From: UBA4874 sp002399435
Lineage (GTDB): Bacteria > Bacillota > Clostridia > Caldicoprobacterales > DTU083
Reading direction: 5' to 3'
Assembly: GCA_036823195.1 (NCBI GenBank)
Contig: DAISGI010000002.1
Location: forward strand, 1-64,000
Length of the DNA: 64,000 nucleotides
In this document: positions 1-9,279 of the stretch, piece by piece
Layout of the letters: each line of letters begins with the position of its first letter
Position numbering within the stretch: the stretch's first letter is position 1
Position numbers and translations under genes: made by a program
The notes under the pieces: model-generated
Told to the model about the DNA's origin: nothing
The model's input: the letters and a program-made list of their open reading frames with translations, nothing else
The model's database searches: none

Positions 1-112
1 CATCTCTTCAAGCCTCTATTCCAAGCCCTTTCCGGAACTTACCCCTTCATCTTTTTTGGGGCTTTTGACTCTGGAAGGTACTTTTTCTATTCACATTTTA
101 CCGCTTTGGGCT

Positions 113-141
113 TTCACAGTTTTCCCCCACAGGAATATTAT
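113..141 (+). promoter_or_regulatory. putative sigma-A promoter of the ABC lipoprotein gene
   Basis: TTCACA at 113-118 and TATTAT at 136-141 are separated by 17 bp, upstream of the lipoprotein gene starting at 198. The match is moderate. I see no other feature in bases 1-112. Confidence 0.4.
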
Positions 142-197
142 AGAGTAATCATCTGTGTGATTCAAGCATTATTTTGGATAAGTCAAGGGGGGATAGT

Positions 198-1202
198 ATG
201 AAATCAAGAAACCTGAAATTGTTCGCAGCTCTGTTTACATTGGTTTTTCTTGCTGCGGCCGTACTGACAGGTTGTAACACAAAGCCGAAAACATCTAAGA
301 TAAGACTGTGGGAAGTGACGCATTCCATTTTCTACGCTCCTCAATATGTCGCCATGTATAAAGGCTACTTCGGGGACGAAGGAATTGAAATCGAACTGAT
401 GAACGGAGGCGGCGCCGATAAAACCATGACAGCCGTTCTTGCCGGCCAGGCAGACATCGGATTTATGGGCCCGGAGGCCTCCATCTATGTATATAACGAA
501 GGCAAGGAGGACCATCCGGTGGTATTTGCCCAACTGACGCAGAAAGATGGGTCGTTCCTGGTGGGCAGGCAGCCGGAGCCGGATTTTAAATGGGAAAATC
601 TCGCCGGCACCACCATCATTGGCGGAAGAAAAGGCGGAGTACCCGCCATGGCACTGGAGTATGCCCTGAGAAATCACGGATTGGTACCAAACAAGGATCT
701 GGAGTTTCTGACGAATATCCAGTTTGATCTGACAGCCGGTGCCTTTACCGGTGGAACCGGAGATTATGTGGCTTTGTTCGAGCCGGTCGGCTCCAAACTG
801 GAAGAGGAAGGAAAAGGCTACGTGGTCGCTTCGGTCGGGGAAGCAGCCGGAAACCTGCCTTATACGGCATATGCGGCAAAAAAAAGTTATATAAAAAACA
901 ACGGGGATCTGGTAACACGGTTTACCCGTGCCATCTATAAAGGCCAGCAATTTGTCGCCAAAAACAGTCCGGAAGAAATCGCAAAAGTGATTAAGCCGGC
1001 TTTCCCGGACAGCGATGAGAAGTTTCTGACCAAAGTCGTGAAACGCTACAGGGATCAGGATACCTGGCCGGACAATCCGAAAATGAACAAGGAATCCTTT
1101 GACCGGCTGCAGGATATTATGGAAACTGCCGGGGAATTGGACGAACGTGTCCCTTTCGAAGAAGTGATCACCAATAAATATGCCGACAAAGTGATTCAAT
1201 AA
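198..1202 (+). CDS. ABC transporter substrate-binding lipoprotein, NitT/TauT (NMT1/SsuA-like) family
   Basis: A 334-residue extracytoplasmic solute receptor. The N-terminus is a lipoprotein signal: basic residues, a hydrophobic stretch and the lipobox LTGC with Cys26 as the lipidated residue. The body has the NMT1/ThiY/SsuA-like pattern (FYAPQYVAMYKGYF, then GQADIGFMGPEA), typical of receptors for small organic substrates such as sulfonates or thiamine precursors. The start at 198 is chosen because AAGGGGGGAT lies directly before it; an ATG at 174 lacks a site. The matching ATPase and permease are at 5932-7528 on the same strand, separated by reverse-strand genes. The substrate cannot be told from the sequence. 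Confidence 0.9.
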   Translation: MKSRNLKLFAALFTLVFLAAAVLTGCNTKPKTSKIRLWEVTHSIFYAPQYVAMYKGYFGDEGIEIELMNGGGADKTMTAVLAGQADIGFMGPEASIYVYNEGKEDHPVVFAQLTQKDGSFLVGRQPEPDFKWENLAGTTIIGGRKGGVPAMALEYALRNHGLVPNKDLEFLTNIQFDLTAGAFTGGTGDYVALFEPVGSKLEEEGKGYVVASVGEAAGNLPYTAYAAKKSYIKNNGDLVTRFTRAIYKGQQFVAKNSPEEIAKVIKPAFPDSDEKFLTKVVKRYRDQDTWPDNPKMNKESFDRLQDIMETAGELDERVPFEEVITNKYADKVIQ

Positions 1203-1286
1203 CTTCATTCGGGAACGATTCCCTTTGAAAATAATTTCTTTTGTACAGAGATATAACGGGTCGGAGAGAAAGTGGCAAAAAGGGCC

Positions 1287-1320
1287 GAAAAGAGGAACGA
1301 TGTACATCGTTCCTCTTTTC
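1287..1320. terminator. 34-bp perfect palindrome, likely bidirectional terminator
   Basis: Both arms are 17 nt (GAAAAGAGGAACGATGT and its complement) with no spacer. It follows the lipoprotein gene and lies beyond the end of secF on the other strand. The arms end in CTTTTC rather than a long U tract, so termination is likely but not certain. Confidence 0.6.
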
Positions 1321-1366
1321 GGAAGAATCATTTCAGCTGCATTTCAGCTATACTATTGATATTCTC

Positions 1367-1433
1367 GCGTTCCTGATACTTTGCTGATATACCTGCGTTC
1401 CTGATACTTTGCTGATATACCTGCGTTCCTGAT
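1367..1433. repeat. 28-bp tandem repeat, 2.4 copies
   Basis: Two identical 28-bp units at 1367-1394 and 1395-1422, each beginning GCGTTCCTGATACTTTGC, followed by an 11-nt partial copy. This lies in the 312-bp gene-free stretch 1203-1514, which otherwise holds only the palindrome and the next repeat. Confidence 0.9.
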
Positions 1434-1443
1434 AAACTTGCGT

Positions 1444-1520
1444 TATTGACTACACCCGCACTATTGATTACACCCGCACTATTGATTACACCCGCACTAT
1501 TGATTACACCCGCATTATTG
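1444..1520. repeat. 18-bp tandem repeat, four copies, reaching the secF stop codon
   Basis: The unit TATTGATTACACCCGCAC starts at 1444, 1462, 1480 and 1498, with single-base changes in the first and last copies and a short partial copy after. The last copy abuts the secF stop codon at 1515-1517. It is a different sequence from the 28-bp array just before it. Confidence 0.92.
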
Positions 1521-2444
1521 GTATATTTTGTGTTCCGTTCCCTTATGCTTTTTCCATGTTACCCAAAGCGGTCCCGCGATGCAGATGGTGGAATAACATC
1601 CGCTGATGGATCCGATCGCCATGGGAAGGGCAAAGCTCTGCACCGATTCAATGCTGTTGACCTGAGCCAGGATAAAGACCAGGCTGACGCTGATCAAAAC
1701 AGCAAGGTTGGTATTGATGGATCTCGTCATGGACTGGGCGATCGAAAGATTGGTCACCGTTTCTATGGACTCCCTGGAATATTTCTTAGAGTTTTCCCGA
1801 ATCCGGTCGTATATGACAATGGTGTCATTGATGGAATATCCAATGATGGTCAGTGCCACTGCCACAAAGGAATCCCCAATGGGAATCCGGAAGATGACAC
1901 AAGTGACATATACCACCATGAGATCATGGAACAAGGCCACCAGGGCCATAATTCCTGCGGAAAGGCCTCCGATTCTGCGGAAGCGGAACCACACGTAAAT
2001 CACCACCAGGACAGAGGACAACAGGATTGCCTTGATGCCGTTGGTGAGAAACTTCTTTCCGAAAAAGGGCTCCACCATAGTGGACTCGGAAAGTTTCAGC
2101 TTTGCGTCGGGAAATTCTTTCTTCAGCGCAACATCCAGCTTTTCCTGATCTTTTACATCCAGGCCGTAATCTCCGGCAATGTTAATGATCAGGCGTTTTT
2201 GTCCGCTCGAAAGATCCGTTGTCGTCTGGGTACTGACCACCCGTTTTGTTAAATCCGTTGTAATATCCGCTGCCTTATCTGCATCGATTTTACCTTTATA
2301 ACTGTACTTGATCAAGGATCCGCCCTTAAACTGGATATCCAGCTGAACGCCGTTGACAAAGCTCATAACCACACCAATGACCAGTATGGCCAGGGAAATT
2401 GCAAAATAGATCCGGCGTTTCCCGTAAAAATCAATCACATTCAT
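1515..2444 (-). CDS. secF: protein translocase subunit SecF
   Basis: SecF, about 309 residues, partners SecD in the membrane complex that uses the proton gradient to help Sec-exported proteins complete translocation. Visible features are a first membrane segment near residues 12-30, the periplasmic domain, and five more membrane segments including the conserved GYSINDTIVIYDRIREN motif of RND-type SecF. The start at 2444 has AAGGAGGGTGACATT before it, and its ATG overlaps the secD stop as ATGA, so the two are translationally coupled. An 18-bp tandem repeat begins at its stop codon. Confidence 0.95.
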   Translation of the reverse strand: MNVIDFYGKRRIYFAISLAILVIGVVMSFVNGVQLDIQFKGGSLIKYSYKGKIDADKAADITTDLTKRVVSTQTTTDLSSGQKRLIINIAGDYGLDVKDQEKLDVALKKEFPDAKLKLSESTMVEPFFGKKFLTNGIKAILLSSVLVVIYVWFRFRRIGGLSAGIMALVALFHDLMVVYVTCVIFRIPIGDSFVAVALTIIGYSINDTIVIYDRIRENSKKYSRESIETVTNLSIAQSMTRSINTNLAVLISVSLVFILAQVNSIESVQSFALPMAIGSISGCYSTICIAGPLWVTWKKHKGTEHKIYQ

Positions 2445-3724
2445 AATGTCACCCTCCTTGACAGGCAAGTATAAAGCCTGGGCTTTTTCAGGAACTCAAA
2501 CTGGCTCAGGGAGTAGATCATCAGCCGGGATGCCGTTACCCCTGCAATGAAATTGAAAAAGATACCGGTCAGAAGGGTATATGCAAAGGAAAGCAGAGAC
2601 CCGGAACCAAAAATCATGAGGATGACGCCGACGATCAGTACGGTGATATTCCCGTCAAACACAGAGGAAAAGGCATTCTTGAACCCAAGGGATATGGCAT
2701 ACCCCAGACTTTTTCCGGACTTCAGCTCTTCACTGATCCGTTCGGAGATGATGACATTGGCATCCACGCCCATTCCAATGGAAAGAATGACACCGGCAAT
2801 CCCGGTCAGGGTAAGGGTAATCTGCGGTATGGACAGGGCCAGGATCTGACCGGCTACCTGAATCAGCAGGGAAATACAGGCGACAAATCCAGGCAGACGA
2901 TAGTACAGGATCAGAAGAACACAGATTATCAAAAACGCAATTTCTCCTGCCTGCACCATCACATCAAGAGCTCCGCTTCCCAGCGTCGGGCTGATGGTGG
3001 AATGGGTCCTGGCGGTCAGGGAGAAAGGCAGTGATCCGGCATTGATCTTGTCGGAAAGGGTCTTTGCCTCATCAATCCCCTTCATTCCTTCAATAATTGC
3101 CCTGCCGTTGGGAATATGGCTTTGTACAACCGCGGACTGGATCATGGTCTCATCCATATAAATATTGATTTTCTGTTTCACCAGCCGCTTTGTCGCATCA
3201 CTGAAGAGCTGTGTCCCTTTTTTATCAAACTCAAGCTGTACAACATAGCGTCCGTCTTCCGGATTGGTACCGACATTTGCCTTTGTGACATGGGATCCAT
3301 TGAGCAGTACATTTCCCTGCGCATCCTGGAATGTCAGCATGGCGGTCTCGCCCAGCTCCCGGATGGCTTCTTCCGGATCAAAATCCTTTTCATGCGATTG
3401 CCATGGAAACCGCACAATCACATAGCCGTTCTTGTCGTCTATGGTCACATCCCGATCCAGGATATTCTGATTGTCCAGCCTTGTTTCAATAATGGAACGT
3501 GCTGACTCCAGCTCCTGTTTGGTTGGCTTCCGCTTCAGATTGACCGGCTCAAATGCCGCATCCACCCCGCCCCGGATATCAATGCCAAACCGTATGTCCT
3601 TTGCCCCCGGAATAGCGAGCTCCAAAGCCCTGCCCAGAGGAATGACCAGACCGAACGCAGCCGTATAGGCCATGATAGCTGCGATGATCAGTATTATAAA
3701 AAAGACAGGTTTTCTGTTTTTCAT
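2441..3724 (-). CDS. secD: protein translocase subunit SecD
   Basis: SecD, about 427 residues, works with SecF in Sec-dependent export. It has an N-terminal membrane segment, the conserved FGIDIRGGVD motif (usually DLRGG), a large extracytoplasmic part, and a C-terminal block of five membrane segments with GMGVDANVIISERI. The start at 3724 follows AAAGGAGTTATGAG; upstream in-frame ATG codons lack a site. It overlaps secF by 4 nt (ATGA). SecD and SecF are separate here, unlike the fused SecDF of Bacillus subtilis. Confidence 0.95.
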   Translation of the reverse strand: MKNRKPVFFIILIIAAIMAYTAAFGLVIPLGRALELAIPGAKDIRFGIDIRGGVDAAFEPVNLKRKPTKQELESARSIIETRLDNQNILDRDVTIDDKNGYVIVRFPWQSHEKDFDPEEAIRELGETAMLTFQDAQGNVLLNGSHVTKANVGTNPEDGRYVVQLEFDKKGTQLFSDATKRLVKQKINIYMDETMIQSAVVQSHIPNGRAIIEGMKGIDEAKTLSDKINAGSLPFSLTARTHSTISPTLGSGALDVMVQAGEIAFLIICVLLILYYRLPGFVACISLLIQVAGQILALSIPQITLTLTGIAGVILSIGMGVDANVIISERISEELKSGKSLGYAISLGFKNAFSSVFDGNITVLIVGVILMIFGSGSLLSFAYTLLTGIFFNFIAGVTASRLMIYSLSQFEFLKKPRLYTCLSRRVTL

Positions 3725-3762
3725 CTCATAACTCCTTTCCTGCATCTGATTCTTTGAAAATT

Positions 3763-4200
3763 TCATCCGGCAACATTACAGGCAGGAGGAGCATGCCCCC
3801 CGATACGCAGGGAGAGGACCGAAGCGCAGTCCCTGGACCGATGCATGAATTTCCGGAAGGTTCGCTTCCGGAACATCAGACAGGCAAGTATAATCCGGCA
3901 AAGGGTGGGCAGCCGGACCAGCAATTCATTTTTAATCCGAAAGGATCGGTCCTTTGCCCGGGCCAGAACCAGCTCAACGGATGTCTTGCTTTCCGGAAGG
4001 GGAACAGGGAGCCGGAAGGCATAGCTTTGTTCCGAAAAATCCTCCTGCATGGGAAAATCCCGCCCGGTCTCCGGACGGTCTCCCCTCCCCCGCTTCTCTT
4101 CGTTGAAGAAGTCATTGGGAAGAATACACAGAATAAGGATCACAAAAGTCAGGAGCAAAAAAGCCGGAACTTTCCTCCCCTGAAAACAAGTTCTTCCCAC
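3763..4200 (-). CDS. small hypothetical membrane-anchored protein upstream of secD
   Basis: An open frame of 145 residues starting with GTG at 4200 behind AGGGAGGGAGCACA, a plausible ribosome site. Residues about 12-28 (PAFLLLTFVILILCILP) form one membrane segment; the rest is charged and rich in Arg. I do not recognise a family. It ends 38 bp before secD and is probably cotranscribed with it. The C-terminal third has an Arg/Cys-rich composition that could be chance, so either the gene is real but poorly conserved or only part is coding. Confidence 0.45.
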   Translation of the reverse strand: MGRTCFQGRKVPAFLLLTFVILILCILPNDFFNEEKRGRGDRPETGRDFPMQEDFSEQSYAFRLPVPLPESKTSVELVLARAKDRSFRIKNELLVRLPTLCRIILACLMFRKRTFRKFMHRSRDCASVLSLRIGGHAPPACNVAG

Positions 4201-4293
4201 TGTGCTCCCTCCCTGTTACTCTTTTGGACGACCCTTTTATTATATATGGAAAAAAGAACGATGTAAACAGGAACCTGTTTGTTTCCTTTCCCA

Positions 4294-5655
4294 TTACGAA
4301 AGAGCTGCACTCTCCCCTTTGCGGATCCTCCAAAGGACCCATCCGGCCAAAAAGCCGCAGAATGCGGGGACGATCCATCCAAATCCAAGCGCGAAACCTG
4401 GCAGGATCCGTTCCGCCAAGTGAACCAGATACTTTATGGCCGGCATCCCCTGAAAAGGCTTCGGGAGAGCCTTGCAGAAATCAAGGAAAGCCGCAATCCC
4501 CGTAAAAACCGTGGTCCATCGGTAAATGTCCCTCTGCCTGTGAATCCATGGAGCAAGCAGGGATAACAGAATCAGGGTAATCGCCAGTGGATAGAGGAAC
4601 ATTAAAATCGGTACGGACCATTGTATGATGTTGTTCAATCCAAAATTGGCAATGAAAAAGGATAAAAGTGTGAACAAAGCCACATACATCTGATAGGATA
4701 CGGATTTTGGAAACAGCTTGCGGAACATTTCCGAACAGGCGGTAATCAGTCCGATCGCTGTCTTGAGGCATGCAACCACTACGATTGCCGCCAGCAGCAC
4801 CTGTCCGGGGATGCCAAAATAGTGGCGGCTGACCATGGACAGAATCAGGCCGCCGTTGTCGGCCCGGCTGATGCTGCCAGGGCTGGCAGCTCCCATATAC
4901 GCCAGGCATGCATAAATGATAGCCATCAAAAAGACGCTGACCAGACCGGACTTGCAGGTCTCCACTGCAATGGAACGCGGCTTTCGGACGCCCAGATTCT
5001 GAATGCCGGAGATAATGATAATGGCAAAGGCCAGGGATGCCAGCGCATCCATCGTATTATACCCGTCCAGCAGCCCGGCAAAAAAAGGTTTCGCCTGGTA
5101 ATCTCCCTGAGGCGGAAATGAGCCCGCATCTCCCATGGGCTTTGCAAAAACAGCGATCAGCAAAACGGAAAGAAGCATCAGAAAAACAGGGGTAAGATAT
5201 GCTCCGATCCAATCCATGATTCGACTGGGCCGCAGGGTGAAAAAAACAGTCAGGGAGAAAAAAATCAGCGAAAACAGGAACAAACCCGGCTTGATCTGCC
5301 CTCCGGAGACAAATGGGTGAAGCCCCACTTCAAACGCGACGGTGGCGGTACGGGGAATCGCGAACAATGGTCCGATGGTCAAATACAGCGCACAGGTAAA
5401 CAACACCGCATAGCCGGAACTTACCGGCTTTGCCATATCAAACAGGCTCTCACTCTCTGAAAGCGCGCTGGCAATCACGCCCAGTACCGGCAAGCCCACA
5501 CCGGTGATCAGAAATCCGATCATCGCTGACAAAGTATGATTGCCCGCGGCCTGTCCCATTTGTACCGGAAAAATCAAATTGCCCGCGCCAAAAAACAATC
5601 CGAATAACAGGGAGCCCACCAGTAAGTTTTGTCGTAAATGTAATTTTTCTTTCAT
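4294..5655 (-). CDS. brnQ: branched-chain amino acid transport protein, LIVCS (BrnQ) family
   Basis: A 453-residue polytopic cation symporter for leucine, isoleucine and valine. The N-terminus carries the BrnQ signature LLFGLFFGAGNLIFP followed by about eleven more hydrophobic segments, and the length fits the family (430-460). The start at 5655 has AGAAAGGTGCTGT before it; an upstream ATG at 5682 does not. The gene lies upstream of the small membrane gene and secD on the same strand. No riboswitch or T-box is visible in the 270 bp upstream. Confidence 0.92.
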   Translation of the reverse strand: MKEKLHLRQNLLVGSLLFGLFFGAGNLIFPVQMGQAAGNHTLSAMIGFLITGVGLPVLGVIASALSESESLFDMAKPVSSGYAVLFTCALYLTIGPLFAIPRTATVAFEVGLHPFVSGGQIKPGLFLFSLIFFSLTVFFTLRPSRIMDWIGAYLTPVFLMLLSVLLIAVFAKPMGDAGSFPPQGDYQAKPFFAGLLDGYNTMDALASLAFAIIIISGIQNLGVRKPRSIAVETCKSGLVSVFLMAIIYACLAYMGAASPGSISRADNGGLILSMVSRHYFGIPGQVLLAAIVVVACLKTAIGLITACSEMFRKLFPKSVSYQMYVALFTLLSFFIANFGLNNIIQWSVPILMFLYPLAITLILLSLLAPWIHRQRDIYRWTTVFTGIAAFLDFCKALPKPFQGMPAIKYLVHLAERILPGFALGFGWIVPAFCGFLAGWVLWRIRKGESAALS

Positions 5656-5781
5656 ACAGCACCTTTCTTCTACTCTGCCCATATTTTATTATGCCCGAAA
5701 CCGTCTCAATTGTAAAATATCCCAGCAAAGGCAGTCCCCGGTTGAAGGATATAATTCGACAGAAATTGCAAAAATCCTTCT

Positions 5782-5845
5782 GCCATTGTCTTGCACAGGA
5801 TCGCCATTGTCTTGCACAGGATCGCCACTGCGTTATACAGGGATC
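5782..5845. repeat. 21-bp tandem repeat, two exact copies and one decayed
   Basis: The unit GCCATTGTCTTGCACAGGAT plus C occurs at 5782-5802 and 5803-5823, and a diverged third copy follows to 5845. It sits in the space between the divergent brnQ and ABC ATPase genes. Confidence 0.85.
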
Positions 5846-5931
5846 GGATGGATCTCTTCCTGTCCCCTCTGAACATATTCGATGAGGCAGAATATGATAT
5901 AGCAGGGACTTTTTGAGGAGGTATGGCATGA

Positions 5932-6708
5932 ATGAAAGAAAAAAACATTGTAGCACTGAATCATGTAAATCTAAATTATCAAAGCCTCGAAGGGGAAACT
6001 CCTGCCCTTGAAGATATCAGTTTTTCGGTTGCGAAAGGAGAATTCATCGGCATCATAGGGCCGAGCGGATGTGGCAAGACCACTATTTTATCCCTGATTG
6101 CCGGACTGATGAAGCCGATGTCCGGGACGGTCCTTGTGGAAGGCAAGGAAGTGGATGGTCCTTCCGGCAAGGTCGGATACATGTTACAGCAGGATTACCT
6201 GTTTGAGTGGCGTACGATCCTGCAAAACGTCATGCTGGGACTGGAAATCCAGGGAAAGGTCAATAAGGAAAGCAAGCAGAAAGTGCTGCATTTGCTGGAA
6301 ACATATGGCCTGGCAGACTTTCGGAATCACTATCCCCAGCAGCTGTCCGGCGGAATGCGGCAAAGGGTCGCCCTGATCCGAACCCTGGCCATCAATCCCG
6401 ATGTGTTGCTGCTGGATGAGCCTTTCTCCGCGCTGGATTACCAGACCCGGCTGGCACTGTCGGACGAAGTGGCCGGCATTATCCGGAAAGAAGGCAAAAC
6501 AGCACTGCTGGTTTCCCATGATATCGCAGAAGTCATCAGTATGACCAGCCGTGTGCTGGTACTGAGCAAACGGCCCGGCACCATCAAAAGCATTTATGAT
6601 ATCAGGCTGTCCGGTCCGAACCGGAATCCCGTAGAACTGCGGAAAGCTCCGGAATTCCGGGAATACTTCAATCTCATATGGAAGGAGCTGGATGTCCATG
6701 TCCAATAA
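5932..6708 (+). CDS. ABC transporter ATP-binding protein, NitT/TauT type
   Basis: A 258-residue ATPase that powers a small-solute importer. Walker A GPSGCGKTT is at residues 43-51, then a Q-loop region (MLQQDYLFEW), the signature LSGGMRQRV, Walker B VLLLDEPFSALD and the H-loop VSHDIAEV. The pattern is of the SsuB/TauB/ThiZ group. GAGGAGG ends about 10 nt before the ATG. Its end overlaps the permease start by 17 bp, so the two form one operon. The partner receptor is probably the lipoprotein at 198-1202. Confidence 0.93.
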   Translation: MKEKNIVALNHVNLNYQSLEGETPALEDISFSVAKGEFIGIIGPSGCGKTTILSLIAGLMKPMSGTVLVEGKEVDGPSGKVGYMLQQDYLFEWRTILQNVMLGLEIQGKVNKESKQKVLHLLETYGLADFRNHYPQQLSGGMRQRVALIRTLAINPDVLLLDEPFSALDYQTRLALSDEVAGIIRKEGKTALLVSHDIAEVISMTSRVLVLSKRPGTIKSIYDIRLSGPNRNPVELRKAPEFREYFNLIWKELDVHVQ

Positions 6709-7528
6709 AAACACGCAATATCCAGGCCGGAAGCCGGCATCTCCGGAACATCTGGCTTATCTGAAGATAGTAAAACGAAGGAAGACCGCAATCCGGACTA
6801 CACAGATTTCCATACTCATCGTCTTTCTGGTTCTTTGGGAAGTGGCGGCAGACCTGAAATGGATCGATCCCTTCATCACCAGTCAGCCGTCACGAATCTT
6901 TCATACCCTGCAAAACCTGCTCCGGACGGGAGAATTGTGGAAGCATGTTTCCATTACCCTTTACGAAACGATTGCCGGGTTTCTGGTCGGAACCATTCTG
7001 GGTACCCTTATCGCCATCATCCTGTGGTGGTCGGACTTTATTGCAAAGGTAGCCGATCCGTATCTGGTTGTGCTGAACAGCCTGCCCAAAGTGGCGCTGG
7101 GTCCCATTATCATCGTATGGATTGGCGCCGGCACCAAGGCCATACTTGTTATGACCCTGCTGATCTCCATTATTGTCACCATTATCGGCGTACTCAACGG
7201 TTTTCTGGAAGTCAGCAAGGATAAAATCAAGCTGCTGAAGACCTTTGGAGCCACGAAGCGGCAGATTCTCACCAAAGTCGTACTCCCTGCCAGTATTCCC
7301 ACCATTATTTCGGCATTGAAAATCAATGTGGGAATGTCCTGGGTCGGCGTCATCGTCGGGGAGTTTCTGGTATCCAAAGCCGGTCTGGGCTATCTTGCCG
7401 TATACGGCGGCCAGGTCTTTCAGCTGGATCTGGTGATGACCAGCGTTGCGATTATGCTGGTTGCCGCGGCAATCATGTATCAGGGAGTCGCCTGGCTGGA
7501 AAAAAGGTATTTGAAGTGGCGCCAATAA
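6692..7528 (+). CDS. ABC transporter permease, NitT/TauT (SsuC-like) family
   Basis: A 278-residue inner-membrane permease with a cytoplasmic start, one membrane segment near residues 35-52 and a BPD_transp_1 domain with five further segments. The EAA-type loop that contacts the ATPase is visible around KLLKTFGATKRQILTKVVLP. The ATG at 6692 follows AAGGAGCTGG; a second ATG at 6698 is possible. Genes of this family take up sulfonates, nitrate, riboflavin or thiamine precursors, and the sequence does not decide which. Confidence 0.92.
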   Translation: MSMSNKNTQYPGRKPASPEHLAYLKIVKRRKTAIRTTQISILIVFLVLWEVAADLKWIDPFITSQPSRIFHTLQNLLRTGELWKHVSITLYETIAGFLVGTILGTLIAIILWWSDFIAKVADPYLVVLNSLPKVALGPIIIVWIGAGTKAILVMTLLISIIVTIIGVLNGFLEVSKDKIKLLKTFGATKRQILTKVVLPASIPTIISALKINVGMSWVGVIVGEFLVSKAGLGYLAVYGGQVFQLDLVMTSVAIMLVAAAIMYQGVAWLEKRYLKWRQ

Positions 7529-7536
7529 ACCAAAGA

Positions 7537-9279
7537 CTACTCCAGTCCGGAAAGAATGTCCAGGAGCCAGGGCCGGCTGTCCGCATGAAGTATCGTCAGG
7601 TTCCCGTCCTCAAAATCGCTGGGCGGGTAACTGTCCGGAAGCTTTTCCAATACTTCCTTTGCCATACCAAGCGGTACTGCATAAACCAGATACTGCTCCC
7701 AGATGCCAAGAGGCAGTCTGGTGGAATCTCCCGACAGCTGGCTGCGGAGAAAATCCTTGAATTGCTGCCATTGGGCGATCTGGAACATCCCGGATTTGCT
7801 GGTTTTTTTAAGAGACAGAACAGTTCCTGCCAAAGCCAGGGCAAACAGAACGGATAAAATGCCTGCCCGGGGATTTTTCAGAGGAAATGCTGCCACTCCT
7901 GCCGACAGCAGGCCAATCGCTGCGGCTCCCAATCCCCAGGCTTTATCCTTTTTCTTGCTTTCCTCGAACTTCCATTCAACAGCTTCTTTGTCAACCATAC
8001 TTTCCCATTCAGAGGTCGCCTGCCGATGAACACTGGAATAATCGTCCAGGATCCCATTCAGCGCCTTCAGGGACAATTCCTTTCCATTGCCCATCTCCGT
8101 AACAAACCAATGAAGTACATACTGTTCCTGGGGACGGAGCTTTGTTTCTTCGGTCTTTTCCTTGCGGATCAGACTGCCTTCCTTCTTTTCGTCAAAATGC
8201 AGCTCCAGATACCCGGTTTGAATCAGATGCAGTACCGTAGCTGTAAACTCCCGGATCCCAATCTTTCCCTGGTGCAGCAAAATCCCCAGCTCCGCCGGTG
8301 TATACGGAGCATTGGGCAGGCCCTTCGCTTTATCCTTTTTCAATTTCCCTGGCTTGCGCCGGTCTCTCCAATACAGCAGGAGGCCTGTCCCACAGGACAA
8401 CAGCACAGACAGGACTGCAATCGCCCATCCGCTATAAAACATCAGATCTTCTTTCTGTCGGGCCCGTGCGGCTTCGTCTTCCCATTTCGCCATATTGGAT
8501 ACGATGGTGGCCTTCGCATTGTCGTCAATGGCCTTCCTTCCATCCGGAAACAAGGAATTGGGCAGCAGCAGGGCGACCTCCAAAGCTTCCTCCGGATTTA
8601 TTTTCCCAGCGGTAACCCGGAATATTCCGTTCCCGGGCTCTTCCTTTTCCGCATATGCAGAACCGCTGACATAACCATCCATCTGATCCTTTGCAATTTT
8701 TTCAGGCAGTGTAATCCGCACGGACAGATTGCGGGCTTCCACCTTCTGCTTCGGCAGGATGAACTGCCAGAGGAAGGCAGCGGTATCCTTATAAAGGTAT
8801 ACCGTATCCTTTAATCGATAGCGGTAAACCAGCGTCACTTTTTCCCGCTTTTTCCCATTAAATGGAACAGCAATCTGATAAACATCCTCCTTCTCATCCG
8901 CCGGGAAATACCGGTAGACATCATTGCTGTTCTCCTTGCTGTTTTTTTCCTTGCTTTCCTCAGACAGCTTCAAAGGGATCAAATCCGCTGCTTTTGATTT
9001 GTCCGCCGGATCCCCGGGCTTCTGGCGGAAAACCTCCATCTTCCCGACCCCGGAGGCATTGGACATGGGTATGGGCTTTTCAATCCGGACTTTTTCCTGA
9101 AGAAGCCGGTATGTAATATATTCATCAAAGTATGCGGAACCATCCGGGTACAATGTAACATTCGATTTGTAATTCATTATGGAATAAGGAGCAGCCGTCT
9201 TTGCCTCTGCCGGTTTATTTCCCCATAATGATAGTAAAATTATCAGAAGCACGATCATGGTTTGTCGTTTTTTTAACAT
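7537..9279 (-). CDS. DUF2207 domain membrane protein
   Basis: A 580-residue protein with an N-terminal signal segment (residues 8-20), an extracytoplasmic DUF2207 domain starting with the typical LYPDGSAYFDEYITYRL, a membrane segment near residue 285 (GWAIAVLSVLLSCGTGLLLY), a cytoplasmic region, and two more membrane segments near residues 450-490. The family is widespread in Firmicutes and has no assigned function; an envelope role is inferred from topology. The start follows GGGAGGGGACAAG. The gene converges on the ABC permease with only 8 bp between. Confidence 0.85.
   Translation of the reverse strand: MLKKRQTMIVLLIILLSLWGNKPAEAKTAAPYSIMNYKSNVTLYPDGSAYFDEYITYRLLQEKVRIEKPIPMSNASGVGKMEVFRQKPGDPADKSKAADLIPLKLSEESKEKNSKENSNDVYRYFPADEKEDVYQIAVPFNGKKREKVTLVYRYRLKDTVYLYKDTAAFLWQFILPKQKVEARNLSVRITLPEKIAKDQMDGYVSGSAYAEKEEPGNGIFRVTAGKINPEEALEVALLLPNSLFPDGRKAIDDNAKATIVSNMAKWEDEAARARQKEDLMFYSGWAIAVLSVLLSCGTGLLLYWRDRRKPGKLKKDKAKGLPNAPYTPAELGILLHQGKIGIREFTATVLHLIQTGYLELHFDEKKEGSLIRKEKTEETKLRPQEQYVLHWFVTEMGNGKELSLKALNGILDDYSSVHRQATSEWESMVDKEAVEWKFEESKKKDKAWGLGAAAIGLLSAGVAAFPLKNPRAGILSVLFALALAGTVLSLKKTSKSGMFQIAQWQQFKDFLRSQLSGDSTRLPLGIWEQYLVYAVPLGMAKEVLEKLPDSYPPSDFEDGNLTILHADSRPWLLDILSGLE

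Noticed and set aside
204..1331. A 375-codon reverse-strand open frame
   Set aside because: Antisense to the ABC lipoprotein gene, which has a clear lipobox and ribosome site; Cys/Phe/His-rich composition is typical of an antisense shadow.
1367..1520. Possible CRISPR array
   Set aside because: Units are directly tandem with no spacers, two unrelated unit types are present, and no cas genes occur.
1446..2252. Repetitive protein beginning with LLITPA units
   Set aside because: It is the plus-strand reading of the 18-bp array running into the antisense of secF; no start signal.
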